Source of the DNA: Candidatus Obscuribacterales bacterium
GTDB taxonomy: Bacteria > Cyanobacteriota > Vampirovibrionia > Obscuribacterales > Obscuribacteraceae
Assembly (NCBI GenBank): GCA_019747875.1
Contig: JAIEQI010000012.1
Location: forward strand, 1 to 64,000
DNA length: 64,000 nucleotides
Direction: 5' to 3'
Positions 1 to 8,018 of the stretch are shown in pieces. Position numbers and translations under genes: made by a program. Within the stretch, counting starts at the first letter, position 1; each line of letters starts with the position of its first letter. The notes beneath the pieces were generated by a model. The model was not told the origin of the DNA, did not search any database, and saw only the letters and a list, made by a program, of their open reading frames with translations.

Positions 1-311
1 CGGGCTCGGATCGTGTGCCGGCGATCTCGGGATCGGATCGTGTGCCGACGATCTCGGGCTCGGATCGTGTGCCGACGATCTCGGGCTCGGATCGTGTGCC
101 GGCGATCTCGGGCTCGGATCGTGTGCCGACGATCTCGGGATCGGATCGTGTGCCGGCGATCTCGGGATCGGATCGTGTGCCGACGATCTCGGGCTCGGAT
201 CGTGTGCCGGCGATCTCGGGATCGGATCGTGTGCCGACGATCTCGGGCTCGGATCGTGTGCCGACGCTTCCGGGAGCGGACCGTATGCCGACGCTTCAAG
301 GAGCAGACCGA
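1..311 (+). repeat. 27-bp in-frame tandem repeat array
   Basis: Nine near-perfect 27-bp units run from 15 to 257, followed by two diverged units (258-284 and 285-311). Bases 1-14 are the tail of an earlier unit, so the array continues upstream of the window. Each unit encodes nine residues of the form VP[A/T]ISGSDR. Two positions vary: gcg or acg (Ala/Thr), and a silent gga/ggc in the first Gly codon. The array lies inside the coding frame of the large protein that follows. It is not a CRISPR array: units abut with no spacers and the period is exactly nine codons. Confidence 0.95.
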
Positions 312-3300
312 GCCATTACTAAGCAGGTGCTGGCAGGCGCTTGGAAGCCCGTGCTTCCGACGAACGCTTATGACATCAATAAGCGGGGCGATAAAGCTGC
401 TCCGGACCCTCTTCTACCGTTTTTGTATGTAGATGATCTTTGGTCCTTAGATCGCAAGACACCGCAAAAGGACACGATTCGGTCTGGTGAAAATTCGACT
501 TCTTCATCTGCATTTGACTTGTCACTTCCAAATCTTGAGATAGAAAAGATCAAGAGTGTCGCAGGCAAGGTGGCAGATGAAGTCACCAATTGGATTGATG
601 CAGTGGCTGCTTCTGCAAAAACTCTAAGCGAAAATTCCAAGGAAAGTTTCTTGACGGCTGACGGTGCGAGCTGGAAAAAGGATGGCTCTCAGTGGATCCA
701 TCATGATAAGAATGGCATCAAGTCTGAAAAGTATGGTGCGAAGGTGACTGACGTCTCTCGGGACGAAGATGACAATGTCATCGTTAAATTCGACAAGGGT
801 GGCTACGTAAAAGAAAAACCGGATGGCTCAGCACTCGAGTACGACTCTAGTAATCACCTCAAATCCGTATCCTATAAGAATGGCAGCAGCAGGAAGTTCG
901 AATGGGACGGAGAGCAACTCGTTGAAATGATCTCCAGTAAGGGTACCTATACTCGCTCCCGAGATCGTGACGGTAAGCTCATTGATGAGTGGAACCATAA
1001 AGCAGAACCTACTGGTTGGTCGGGCAAGATCTCCGTAGATCAAAAATCTGGCGATCTAACTGTAGCTAAAACTACATATCGATCCGATTCCACCGTCGAA
1101 ACGGAAAACCCAGATGGATCACGCAGTGTGCTTCATCCGAACAAAGATGTAGTGAAGATCGCGAAGGATGGCAGAGTTTCTGAAATCAGTTATGCAGATG
1201 GTACTAAGCGGAGCTTTAGCTGGCAGGAAAATCCCAATGCGAAAGGCGCTGACGATAAGGTAATTCTCTCGTCCGTGCAAGTTCATCGGGACGGCAAGGT
1301 CTATTACCATTCGCGAACGGACGGCGACAAGTGGACAGTTCGCACATGGGAGAACAACAAATGGTCGGAAGCGAAAGCTGAAACAATTTCGTTCAATTTC
1401 GATAACAAATCACAAGCTTACTCATTTGTGGATTCGGCGGATGGCATAACACATATAATCAAACCCGGCGGGGATGTGCAGCAAATCACCGCTGACGGTG
1501 CCAGTCTCGAATACAAAGAGGGAAAGCTAGTCAAGGCTAGCAAAGGTGAGCTTGTTCGCGAATTTGATTGGAAGGGCGATAAGCTTCAGTCAGTTAGAGA
1601 TGGTGTGCAGTCTAAAACTTGGACGAGCAGCGATGCTGAGCATTGGAGGTCCGATAAGGGCGATGCCAAATCCGGCAAAGTCATAATTTCTCCTAATGGC
1701 GAGATCGAATTTAAGAAAGGAAACGTCTCTACCATAATCAAGATGGACGGTAGTGAAGCGACTCGTAGCATCAATGAGAAGGATAAATCACAGATTGAAG
1801 TGAGTGGGAATGATGTCGCGGTAACAGCTGGCGATGGCTCAGTGCGGAAGTTCAAAACGAGTGACGACGGAAAAGAACTAATTCAAGAAACCAGTATAAG
1901 AAATGGCAAGACCGAATCATGGACTCGCGGTGACAAACTCTCTAATGGGAACTATATCTGGTCGAACGATCAAGATCCAAGTAAAAAGGAAGAGCGAAGT
2001 TCGGTTACACAACATGATGGGAATCTGACGATCAAATATCCTGATGGCAAAGTCTATAAATCCACCACCACCGGTGCTGAAAAGGTAGAGAATGAAAAGC
2101 AAGGTTGGTCGATGGAACTGCGCGATGGGCGTCCATCCGAATTGAAATATGCAAACGGATTCGTTAGAAAGTTCTCTTTCGATGGACCTGGCAATGCGCC
2201 CAAGACTATGGAAATTAAATCACCTGATGGAACCTTTGTTAAGTACGATCGAATCTCCCCAGGCGTATACAAATATACGAGTGATGGAAAAGAAAAAACG
2301 TGGAGAGCCGATGTCAGCGTAACCCGCGATGGTGTTTACAAATACGATGAAAAGGGAGACAAGGGCGAGAAAGCTAAAGCAACAACTCGTACTGTCGATG
2401 GAATTACTATCGTTGAGGATCCTTCTGATAATTCACGCGTGGAGAAACTAAACGACGAAGTCCGAAAGGTCACGCGCGACAATAAGACCGTAGAGCTCGT
2501 TCGAGACAGTAAGAATGTCCCGACAGAAGTTCGCGACTACGCAAGCAACAGTGTTTACAAGAAAGATCAAAATGGTTTATTCGTTGCCTCGCCGATTGAT
2601 CCTACAAAACCGTTCGAAAAGATGGATCATTTGCCCAGGCGTGGTACTCCATATCTCGAGGAATCAGGTGCTGTTTCATTCGTAGATAACGACGGTAGCC
2701 AGGTTCGTCAAAATCCTGGAGCTAAGGGTGAATTGGTTAGTGACAAAGACAAAACAATTGAAGCACTCTATCAGAATGACAATGTTTCCCCAGCTGAAAA
2801 AGCTCGACTCGAGGAAAACCTGAAAGCGTACATCAAACGCGCTGACATAGATCCGAAGCAAAAGGGCATATTCCTTGAGCATCTCGAAAAAATTGCGAAT
2901 GAGAGGCCTGATATATTGCCTGGCGAGAAGAACGAACTCTATTCTCAGTTGAATCGCCTGTTAGAGAGTAAATCTAACAAGGTGTTCAATGATAAGGACC
3001 GAGCAGCACTAACGGCTCAGCTTGTTTGGCACATTGCGAATCCGACCAGCAATCAACAAGGAGCCAATCCCAACTGTCAGGTAACGACAATTCGTGGGAA
3101 ACTACTTTACGAGCGGCCTGCACAGTTTGCCAGAATGATGACGGATGTGATCACCTCTGGTGAATTTAAGTGTGCCGACAACTCCACAATTAAAGTTCCA
3201 CAAAGCTCAATGCGAGTCGCAAAAGGATCTGAAGAATCCAAGTTTCCTCCCGAGGACGGCGCTAGAACCTGGCTAGGAAAGATATCAGATCTGACGTGCG

Positions 3301-3881
3301 CAAACATTCACTGGCAGCGTCAGACAATGACCCCCAGTGGCGAGAGTGTAGTAGCCGGTCACCTGGTATATCGTCATGATCCGCCTGAGGTATTTAAGGA
3401 TACAGGCGCTAGAGTATTTAAGGATCCTGGGGATGGTATGCTCTATCCGCAAAATGGGGCAGATGGAACCCTTATTAAGCAGCCGACCCTGTATTCTGCT
3501 GATATAGCCAATGTTTACAGTCAGATTTGTGGACCCTCCGGGACCGTGATTTTAGCTGTCAACCGAGAGGGAATCAAAAGTGGTGAGGGTGTAGGTCTGG
3601 TTTCGGGAGAAGAACAACTTCACAATAGGCTGCAAGAGGGCGGAGTCAAAATCGCGCAGATTTGGACAGGTGCTGATTGGGTTTGGAAGGAACCTGTGCG
3701 CAAGTTCGGCATAAAGACAGCCGAAGATGCAGACGGCGAGCACGTCGTTCTGGTAACAGGCTACGATCCAAAAACACGGACTGTTTCCATCGATAACTCT
3801 TGGTCAACCAAGTATGATCGCCTCGCTGGCGACAGGCGCATAACCCTGCGAGAATTATATAAAGCGATGGCAAAGCAATAA
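3..3881 (+). CDS. Giant repeat protein with C-terminal papain-like domain (5'-truncated)
   Basis: Partial gene: the frame is open to the first base, so the true start lies upstream. Residues are numbered from the codon at 15. Residues 1-99 are the nine-residue VP[A/T]ISGSDR array. About 190-900 is a long run of YD/RHS-like beta repeats (DGS..Y, YADGTKRSFSW). About 910-1010 is a helical segment resembling the one in the proteins at 19071-21893 and 47204-48883. The C-terminus carries QQGANPNC (Gln1015, Cys1021), GEHVVLVTGY (His1243) and IDNSW (Asn1261, Trp1263). That order matches the oxyanion Gln, catalytic Cys, His and Asn-x-Trp of papain-like (clan CA) peptidases. The fold assignment is inference. 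A secreted or surface role is plausible, but the signal region is outside the window. Confidence 0.85.
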   Translation, partial: GSDRVPAISGSDRVPTISGSDRVPTISGSDRVPAISGSDRVPTISGSDRVPAISGSDRVPTISGSDRVPAISGSDRVPTISGSDRVPTLPGADRMPTLQGADRAITKQVLAGAWKPVLPTNAYDINKRGDKAAPDPLLPFLYVDDLWSLDRKTPQKDTIRSGENSTSSSAFDLSLPNLEIEKIKSVAGKVADEVTNWIDAVAASAKTLSENSKESFLTADGASWKKDGSQWIHHDKNGIKSEKYGAKVTDVSRDEDDNVIVKFDKGGYVKEKPDGSALEYDSSNHLKSVSYKNGSSRKFEWDGEQLVEMISSKGTYTRSRDRDGKLIDEWNHKAEPTGWSGKISVDQKSGDLTVAKTTYRSDSTVETENPDGSRSVLHPNKDVVKIAKDGRVSEISYADGTKRSFSWQENPNAKGADDKVILSSVQVHRDGKVYYHSRTDGDKWTVRTWENNKWSEAKAETISFNFDNKSQAYSFVDSADGITHIIKPGGDVQQITADGASLEYKEGKLVKASKGELVREFDWKGDKLQSVRDGVQSKTWTSSDAEHWRSDKGDAKSGKVIISPNGEIEFKKGNVSTIIKMDGSEATRSINEKDKSQIEVSGNDVAVTAGDGSVRKFKTSDDGKELIQETSIRNGKTESWTRGDKLSNGNYIWSNDQDPSKKEERSSVTQHDGNLTIKYPDGKVYKSTTTGAEKVENEKQGWSMELRDGRPSELKYANGFVRKFSFDGPGNAPKTMEIKSPDGTFVKYDRISPGVYKYTSDGKEKTWRADVSVTRDGVYKYDEKGDKGEKAKATTRTVDGITIVEDPSDNSRVEKLNDEVRKVTRDNKTVELVRDSKNVPTEVRDYASNSVYKKDQNGLFVASPIDPTKPFEKMDHLPRRGTPYLEESGAVSFVDNDGSQVRQNPGAKGELVSDKDKTIEALYQNDNVSPAEKARLEENLKAYIKRADIDPKQKGIFLEHLEKIANERPDILPGEKNELYSQLNRLLESKSNKVFNDKDRAALTAQLVWHIANPTSNQQGANPNCQVTTIRGKLLYERPAQFARMMTDVITSGEFKCADNSTIKVPQSSMRVAKGSEESKFPPEDGARTWLGKISDLTCANIHWQRQTMTPSGESVVAGHLVYRHDPPEVFKDTGARVFKDPGDGMLYPQNGADGTLIKQPTLYSADIANVYSQICGPSGTVILAVNREGIKSGEGVGLVSGEEQLHNRLQEGGVKIAQIWTGADWVWKEPVRKFGIKTAEDADGEHVVLVTGYDPKTRTVSIDNSWSTKYDRLAGDRRITLRELYKAMAKQ

Positions 3882-3939
3882 GTTGTGCAATCCCTTATAA
3901 TAATCTTGGTCTACTCGCAGCTCCTTCAATGGCGTATTC

Positions 3940-4473
3940 ATGCCCAAGAAATGTTCTCACGAAGATTCGCGTATTAAATGCTCAGAGTGTGATGCAACTA
4001 TATGCAGCAACTGTTTGATCCAATGTCCGGTTGGATTTCGTTGCAGTTCCTGCGTTGGCTCAAAGACCAAGAAGGCGACGCAGAATCCTAAGCTGTTAGT
4101 CGCGAAGGCGTTCGGCGCGTCATTCTTTGTTGGACTTGTTGCTGGGTGGCTGATCCCTTTTATGGCCATACCTTTTATAAGCTGCGTCATTTGTTTTTTC
4201 ATGGGCATCTATAGTGGACGTTGGTTAGCCCAGCATCTCGACCGCAGTGTGTTAGGTGCAACAATGGGACCAACTGTTGTTTTCGGACTGCTAATCGGTA
4301 TGTCGCTCGGACCGCTCAGCGTCATACCTGTAACTATGCTTTCACTTATCACCGGTTCGGTCTCTCCACACTCCTCAGTTTTCCACGGACTAAATGACGT
4401 AGTCTCACTGGTCTTCGATCCAGTCTGTTTCTTCGCAGGGATCCTTCGCCCCACTCTCTGGGGCGATTATTGA
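3940..4473 (+). CDS. Small membrane protein with N-terminal B-box-like zinc finger
   Basis: 177 residues. The first 40 residues hold a dense Cys/His cluster (KCSHEDSRIKCSECDATICS, then CLIQCPVGFRCSSC), the pattern of the short B-box-type zinc module found ahead of some bacterial membrane proteins such as rhomboid-type proteases. The rest is three to four hydrophobic segments (about 65-95, 105-130, 150-172) rich in Gly and Pro. There are no rhomboid catalytic motifs, so it is not a protease on this evidence. The start is the first ATG, without a clear Shine-Dalgarno. A TATAAT hexamer sits at 3896-3901 but has no good -35 partner. Function unknown. Confidence 0.7.
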   Translation: MPKKCSHEDSRIKCSECDATICSNCLIQCPVGFRCSSCVGSKTKKATQNPKLLVAKAFGASFFVGLVAGWLIPFMAIPFISCVICFFMGIYSGRWLAQHLDRSVLGATMGPTVVFGLLIGMSLGPLSVIPVTMLSLITGSVSPHSSVFHGLNDVVSLVFDPVCFFAGILRPTLWGDY

Positions 4474-4504
4474 TATAGTTTTGGAAACTCGAACAAAGAG
4501 CTTC

Positions 4505-4957
4505 CTATTTTCTACGAGCCCTTTTCTTCGGTTGCGAATCTTCCTTTGCATCTGTGACAGTGCCTCCAATCGGCTCGCCAATAGATGTTCCAATAGGGAC
4601 TCCGCCTATAATTGTGCCTAAAAGCATCGATGATAAATCGTCAGATTTTGCTTCGTTCTTTTGTCGCGTTAATTTCTCGATTGTGAATTGAGTATTGTGC
4701 GATTGGTGCTTCATGCCAAATGATGCAAACTGACTTCGATCCGGCTTCGATTTTTCTTGAGAATCGGGGAAAAATTGATAGTCGATCGCGAAATCACCAA
4801 GAATAGTATTGACAGCACTGTTCTCAATCGATTGAAGATAGGGTTCACTTACAGAACTCGCAGGGAGTGTTCGATTGTACACTTCATCAAAAAGATTGCT
4901 AGCGTTTTCATAATGGTTCGGGTTACTCTCTTTGCCAACATCATTCATCCAATCCAT
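4505..4957 (-). CDS. Hypothetical protein with Gly-rich segment and basic tail
   Basis: 150 residues, not recognised. A good ribosome site (AGGAAAAGG) lies just before the ATG at 4957. The N-terminal two-thirds is polar and probably partly disordered (N, S and Q rich). Around 110-135 there is a Gly/Ile/Pro-rich stretch (GTIIGGVPIGTSIGEPIGG) that could be a hydrophobic hairpin. The protein ends in a lysine/arginine tail (KKRARRK). It is transcribed towards the zinc-finger membrane gene and away from the gene at 5211. The opposite-strand frame over the same bases lacks a ribosome site. Confidence 0.6.
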   Translation of the reverse strand: MDWMNDVGKESNPNHYENASNLFDEVYNRTLPASSVSEPYLQSIENSAVNTILGDFAIDYQFFPDSQEKSKPDRSQFASFGMKHQSHNTQFTIEKLTRQKNEAKSDDLSSMLLGTIIGGVPIGTSIGEPIGGTVTDAKEDSQPKKRARRK

Positions 4958-5124
4958 AAACCTTTTCCTCGCTGTGAAATTATCAGTAGGCTAGGCGTTG
5001 AAGATGTCCAAAATGTCCGCGAAATGTCCTTAATTTGTCGCCGAACCAGTCACTTCCCGGGCGAGTTCCTGTGTGTTCGATTGAAAAATGCGCATCACTG
5101 TGGTTGCCTGGGTGCGTCACTTTG

Positions 5125-5157
5125 TTTAAAGCGCGGAGCTTGCTGCCGCGCTTTAAA
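5125..5157. promoter_or_regulatory. Perfect 12-bp inverted repeat between divergent genes
   Basis: Arms 5125-5136 (TTTAAAGCGCGG) and 5146-5157 (CCGCGCTTTAAA) are perfectly complementary around a 9-nt centre. It sits in the 253-bp gap between the divergent genes starting at 4957 (minus) and 5211 (plus). No T-run follows on either strand and no gene ends here, so an operator or regulatory hairpin is more likely than a terminator. The bound factor is unknown. Confidence 0.5.
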
Positions 5158-5210
5158 TGTTGAACGCTATGGCGTAAGCTAACAGCCACGTCCAGGGGAA
5201 AGGAAAAACA

Positions 5211-5603
5211 TTGAAGCATTCTGACATCAATCTGAAAACACTTGAACTCATGGGGTGGGCTAAACTGGGAGATGACTCTAACGAGGCAGCTACACACGTT
5301 TACGAAATTGCACCCAGTCAGATAATCATGTTTCGAAAGAAGAATAATGAGTCGGATTCATGGGCTGTGTGGGAGCCGGCTCTAGATCCAGCCCAAGCTG
5401 AAATTGTTGCTCAAAAACATGGCGGACAGGTTTCAACTGAACAACTAAAGGATGGCTTCTTTTTTGCAACCTTGGTCACAGAGGGCCGCACGTTTGAACG
5501 ACGTGAACGCACACTTGCACTTGCATATTGCATGGTCGCTCTCGATTATTGGGCAAACAAACAAATTGCGATAACTTTTTTGCTTCCCTGGCAGAGTTCT
5601 TGA
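5211..5603 (+). CDS. Hypothetical cytoplasmic protein
   Basis: 130 residues, not recognised. The start is TTG at 5211, supported by AGGGGAAAGG upstream at 5195-5204. It is a soluble alpha/beta-type sequence with no signal peptide or membrane segment. It reads like a small single-domain protein: an N-terminal helix (LKTLELMGW), beta strands with a WAVWEP stretch and a C-terminal helix. It converges on the minus-strand gene that ends at 5604, with no gap between the two stop codons. Confidence 0.6.
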   Translation: MKHSDINLKTLELMGWAKLGDDSNEAATHVYEIAPSQIIMFRKKNNESDSWAVWEPALDPAQAEIVAQKHGGQVSTEQLKDGFFFATLVTEGRTFERRERTLALAYCMVALDYWANKQIAITFLLPWQSS

Positions 5604-5963
5604 TTAATCGTTGACTCCGATGTCAGTGAACATGTATTTGCCGTTCACTTTCGAGAAAACATAGATCTGTTCGCCACAGAATGCGGAGTAGGAGCCAGCG
5701 TCAGCGACTGGCTTTTCCTTTGCAAAACAGTTCGCAAGTTTTGCCGGAAGTATCTCGTCAATTTTGCTAATGAACTGTGTTTTCTGTAAATTCTTCGAAT
5801 TGTACAAAAATGGCAATTTCGTCATCGAGGCAAGCGCATTCTTGTCTCGTTTTTTCACTGCTGCTTTGAATTGAACCCAGAAAGCGGAAAACTCGTCGCC
5901 TGCCGATGCGGTTTGTATTAATCCAAGAAATGAAACAAGCAGCAGGGAAAGTAGTATTCTCAT
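5604..5963 (-). CDS. Small secreted protein
   Basis: 119 residues from the ATG at 5963. That start is chosen over one eight codons upstream because GGGAGA sits at the right distance and the product then begins with a textbook Sec signal peptide (MRILLSLLLVSFLG..., cleavage after about TASA). The mature part is about 95 residues, with an FxxFKAAVKKRDKNALASM helix followed by strands ending in VNGKYMFTDIGVND. That order is reminiscent of small NTF2/SnoaL-like secreted proteins, but the match is by general look only. Two Cys residues could pair. Confidence 0.7.
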   Translation of the reverse strand: MRILLSLLLVSFLGLIQTASAGDEFSAFWVQFKAAVKKRDKNALASMTKLPFLYNSKNLQKTQFISKIDEILPAKLANCFAKEKPVADAGSYSAFCGEQIYVFSKVNGKYMFTDIGVND

Positions 5964-6022
5964 GTAGATGTCTCCCAGGGGCGTCAAGTAAAAGCATACA
6001 ATAGTGATGGTGATTGAAGCTC

Positions 6023-6514
6023 ATGGCAAGGTCCGTATCAGCTCAAAAGCGATTAATCAAAACGCTAGATCCGAATTTTCAGGAGAAGATTCGAAATAGC
6101 TTTGCAGTCCAAGGATTCATGCAAGCTCACAAAGGTGAGCTCGTTGCAATTGAGCCTGGGTATGTTGAGATTCACTTGCCCTTTAGTGAAGCACTTTCCC
6201 AGCAGCACGGTTTCTTTCATGGTGGTATAGTTGCGACTGCGGCCGATTCAGCCTCGGGTTATGCGACTTATACGGCTTTAGAGCCAGATGAAGAGTGCTT
6301 GTCCGCTGAATTCAAGATCAACTTTCTCAGCCCGGCAAGTGGATCAAAACTGATCGCGCGAGGAAGTGTTATCAAGGCAGGAAGAACTTTGGTAGTAACC
6401 GAGGCCTCGGTATCCGTCGTTCGCGATAACGAGGAGATTGAATGCGCGATAATGATTCACACGCTGGCGCGAACAAAACATGTTCGTAGTGGGCAGGTAA
6501 ACAAAAAGCCATAA
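6023..6514 (+). CDS. PaaI-family acyl-CoA thioesterase (hotdog fold)
   Basis: 163 residues from the ATG at 6023; a TTG three codons upstream is possible. Members hydrolyse acyl- or aryl-CoA thioesters in the cytoplasm. The hotdog signature is clear: an N-terminal helix with MQAHKGELVAIEPG, a strand EIHLPFSEALSQQHGFFHGG (HGG with the upstream Gln/Asn region binds the thioester), then the long central helix ATAADSASGYATYTAL, and strands FKINFLSPASGSKLIARG and EASVSVVR. Length is usual for the family. The actual acyl substrate cannot be told. It stands alone on the plus strand. Confidence 0.85.
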   Translation: MARSVSAQKRLIKTLDPNFQEKIRNSFAVQGFMQAHKGELVAIEPGYVEIHLPFSEALSQQHGFFHGGIVATAADSASGYATYTALEPDEECLSAEFKINFLSPASGSKLIARGSVIKAGRTLVVTEASVSVVRDNEEIECAIMIHTLARTKHVRSGQVNKKP

Positions 6515-6735
6515 ATTACTGCATTTTGGTTTGAACGATCGGTAACGATCACCTCGCACGCGTTACGACGGGCTTGATGAAAGTGGTTCGCGATCTGGCT
6601 TCTAAGTAATCGAATATATCCGTTTTTCCTATTGGCACGCCGTTTTACCTTCCTGCAACCTTTCTGTAACCAGTGAGCAACCACCGGCGATTAGAGTTGT
6701 ATTCATAAGGCACCGCAAGCAAGGATTTAACCGCC

Positions 6736-7629
6736 ATGTCAATTTTAGATAATTTTACTAACAATGTCGAAAGAGCTGCTTCAACTTTTGAATCCGGAGT
6801 CGAAAATGTAGCAGGATATGCAGCAGATCGTTCGAGCCAGCTTTGGAACAGCATGAAAGACGGAATCAGAACTGTTTCAAATACCGCTTCGGACCTGCCC
6901 GAATTTTTGGATTTTGGAGGTCAATCAATATTCGATTCGAAAATCAACGCACAAGTATCTCTGTCTGCTGGACCAATTGATCTTCGAGCTGGAATCGGCC
7001 AACCTATTCCAGATGGGACGAGCAACACTGTTATTATTGGTGAGCGTCCAGATCGTGATTTCCCAAATCGCGATGGGGGACGAGATTACGAAAATGGATC
7101 GTCTGATTGCCATCGCGAAGGACGCGATGGAAGAAATGATTCTGGACGCGATCGCGACAGTAATGAATATGGCGATCGAGATGGTCACTACGGCGATAAC
7201 GATCATCGTCATCATCATCATCACGGCGACCGGGATCATCACCACGGCGACAATCATCGCGATAACGGCGCCGACAATCGTTATGGAGACGATTCTTCCT
7301 ATGATCTTTACGAGAATGGATGGCGCTATGTAGAAGATGGTGATAGCTGCTCCGAGCAACCACTCTCACCTCTAGATATGCTTCAACAAATGCAGCAAAT
7401 TAGCCAACAACTCTCTCAACTTACGGCACTCTTGGCTGCCTCTGGGTTTGGTGCTGCACAAAATGGCGGGTTCCCTGGAGCACAGGGCGGTCTGCTTCCA
7501 TTTGTCGGCGCCGAAGGAAATGCAAGTCCAACATCGCCAGTAGAAATAATCGGTGAGATTGCCGAACTAGCAAAGAAGCTCGCTCCGTTAGCATCGACTC
7601 TTGCACCGGCATTGATTGCTCTTATCTAG
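6736..7629 (+). CDS. Low-complexity His/Asp-rich protein of unknown function
   Basis: 297 residues; the start ATG is preceded by AAGGA. The N-terminal 60 residues are amphipathic helix (MSILDNFTNNVERAASTFES). About 95-190 is an extreme Asp/Arg/Asn/His/Gly region containing a run of His (HRHHHHHGDRDHHHGDNH), a likely metal-binding or disordered linker. About 215-240 is Gln/Leu-rich coiled-coil-like. The last 30 residues are hydrophobic (AELAKKLAPLASTLAPALIA). There is no signal peptide. Its opening MS-[IF]-LD motif and closing L-P/APLA-LAP motif recall the glycine-rich protein at 25173-25910. The stem-loop at 7651-7684 follows it. Confidence 0.75.
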   Translation: MSILDNFTNNVERAASTFESGVENVAGYAADRSSQLWNSMKDGIRTVSNTASDLPEFLDFGGQSIFDSKINAQVSLSAGPIDLRAGIGQPIPDGTSNTVIIGERPDRDFPNRDGGRDYENGSSDCHREGRDGRNDSGRDRDSNEYGDRDGHYGDNDHRHHHHHGDRDHHHGDNHRDNGADNRYGDDSSYDLYENGWRYVEDGDSCSEQPLSPLDMLQQMQQISQQLSQLTALLAASGFGAAQNGGFPGAQGGLLPFVGAEGNASPTSPVEIIGEIAELAKKLAPLASTLAPALIALI

Positions 7630-7650
7630 ATTCCTTGTTTCCCCAACAAA

Positions 7651-7684
7651 GCACAAAGGTCGCTTGGCTGAGCGATCTTTGTGC
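7651..7684 (+). terminator. Stem-loop, likely terminator
   Basis: Arms 7651-7664 and 7671-7684 pair over 14 bp (one G-T), loop TGGCTG. It begins 22 nt after the stop of the His/Asp-rich gene. The T tract on the plus strand is weak, so termination strength is uncertain. Confidence 0.6.
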
Positions 7685-7765
7685 TTCTACCATTGATGAC
7701 AGGATGTCAGCCGTTTGTCGTTAGATGCTCCGCGGCAAGTATTAGACAGCTTATTGGAGTGCGTG

Positions 7766-7957
7766 ATGAAAAGAGAATTCAAGGTTTTGCCCGCTGTTGC
7801 AATGGATGTTCTAGAGAAAACATTGAATGAGTTGACTGAAGAGAAATGGATGCTCGATAAGATTGACTTCTTTGAGCAGTCCGGCTCCCGGCTCTGCACA
7901 ATCGTCGCCTCGCGCGACAAGAAACCAGAATCATCGGGAAGTATTGGAATTCGATGA
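7766..7957 (+). CDS. Small DUF4177-like protein
   Basis: 63 residues from the ATG at 7766, with GGAG six bases upstream; an in-frame start 17 codons earlier has no ribosome site. The layout is that of small DUF4177-type proteins: an opening strand (MKREFKVLPA), a helix LEKTLNELTEEKW where a trailing GW/KW is typical, then two strands ending in CTIVASRDKK. This resemblance is by eye. No partner is evident; it sits between the stem-loop at 7651 and the TPR gene. Confidence 0.55.
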   Translation: MKREFKVLPAVAMDVLEKTLNELTEEKWMLDKIDFFEQSGSRLCTIVASRDKKPESSGSIGIR

Positions 7958-8018
7958 CCCTGATTGCCTATAATTGTTGCTCGTGATCGAGAAACAGAGC
8001 TGTCGGGGGAGAGCTTCA

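Noticed and set aside
1-311. CRISPR-like array
   Set aside because: Units abut without spacers, period is a multiple of three and lies in a coding frame.
13-432. 139-residue frame over the tandem array with CRRSR repeats
   Set aside because: It is the shifted reading of the same 27-bp repeat; the other frame continues into the large papain-like protein.
4757-5182. 141-residue plus-strand frame
   Set aside because: Antisense to the supported gene at 4505-4957, which has a good ribosome site; crosses the inverted repeat.
7034-7369. Arg/Asp/His-rich minus-strand frame opposite the His-rich protein
   Set aside because: Mirror of low-complexity codons in the real gene; no ribosome site.
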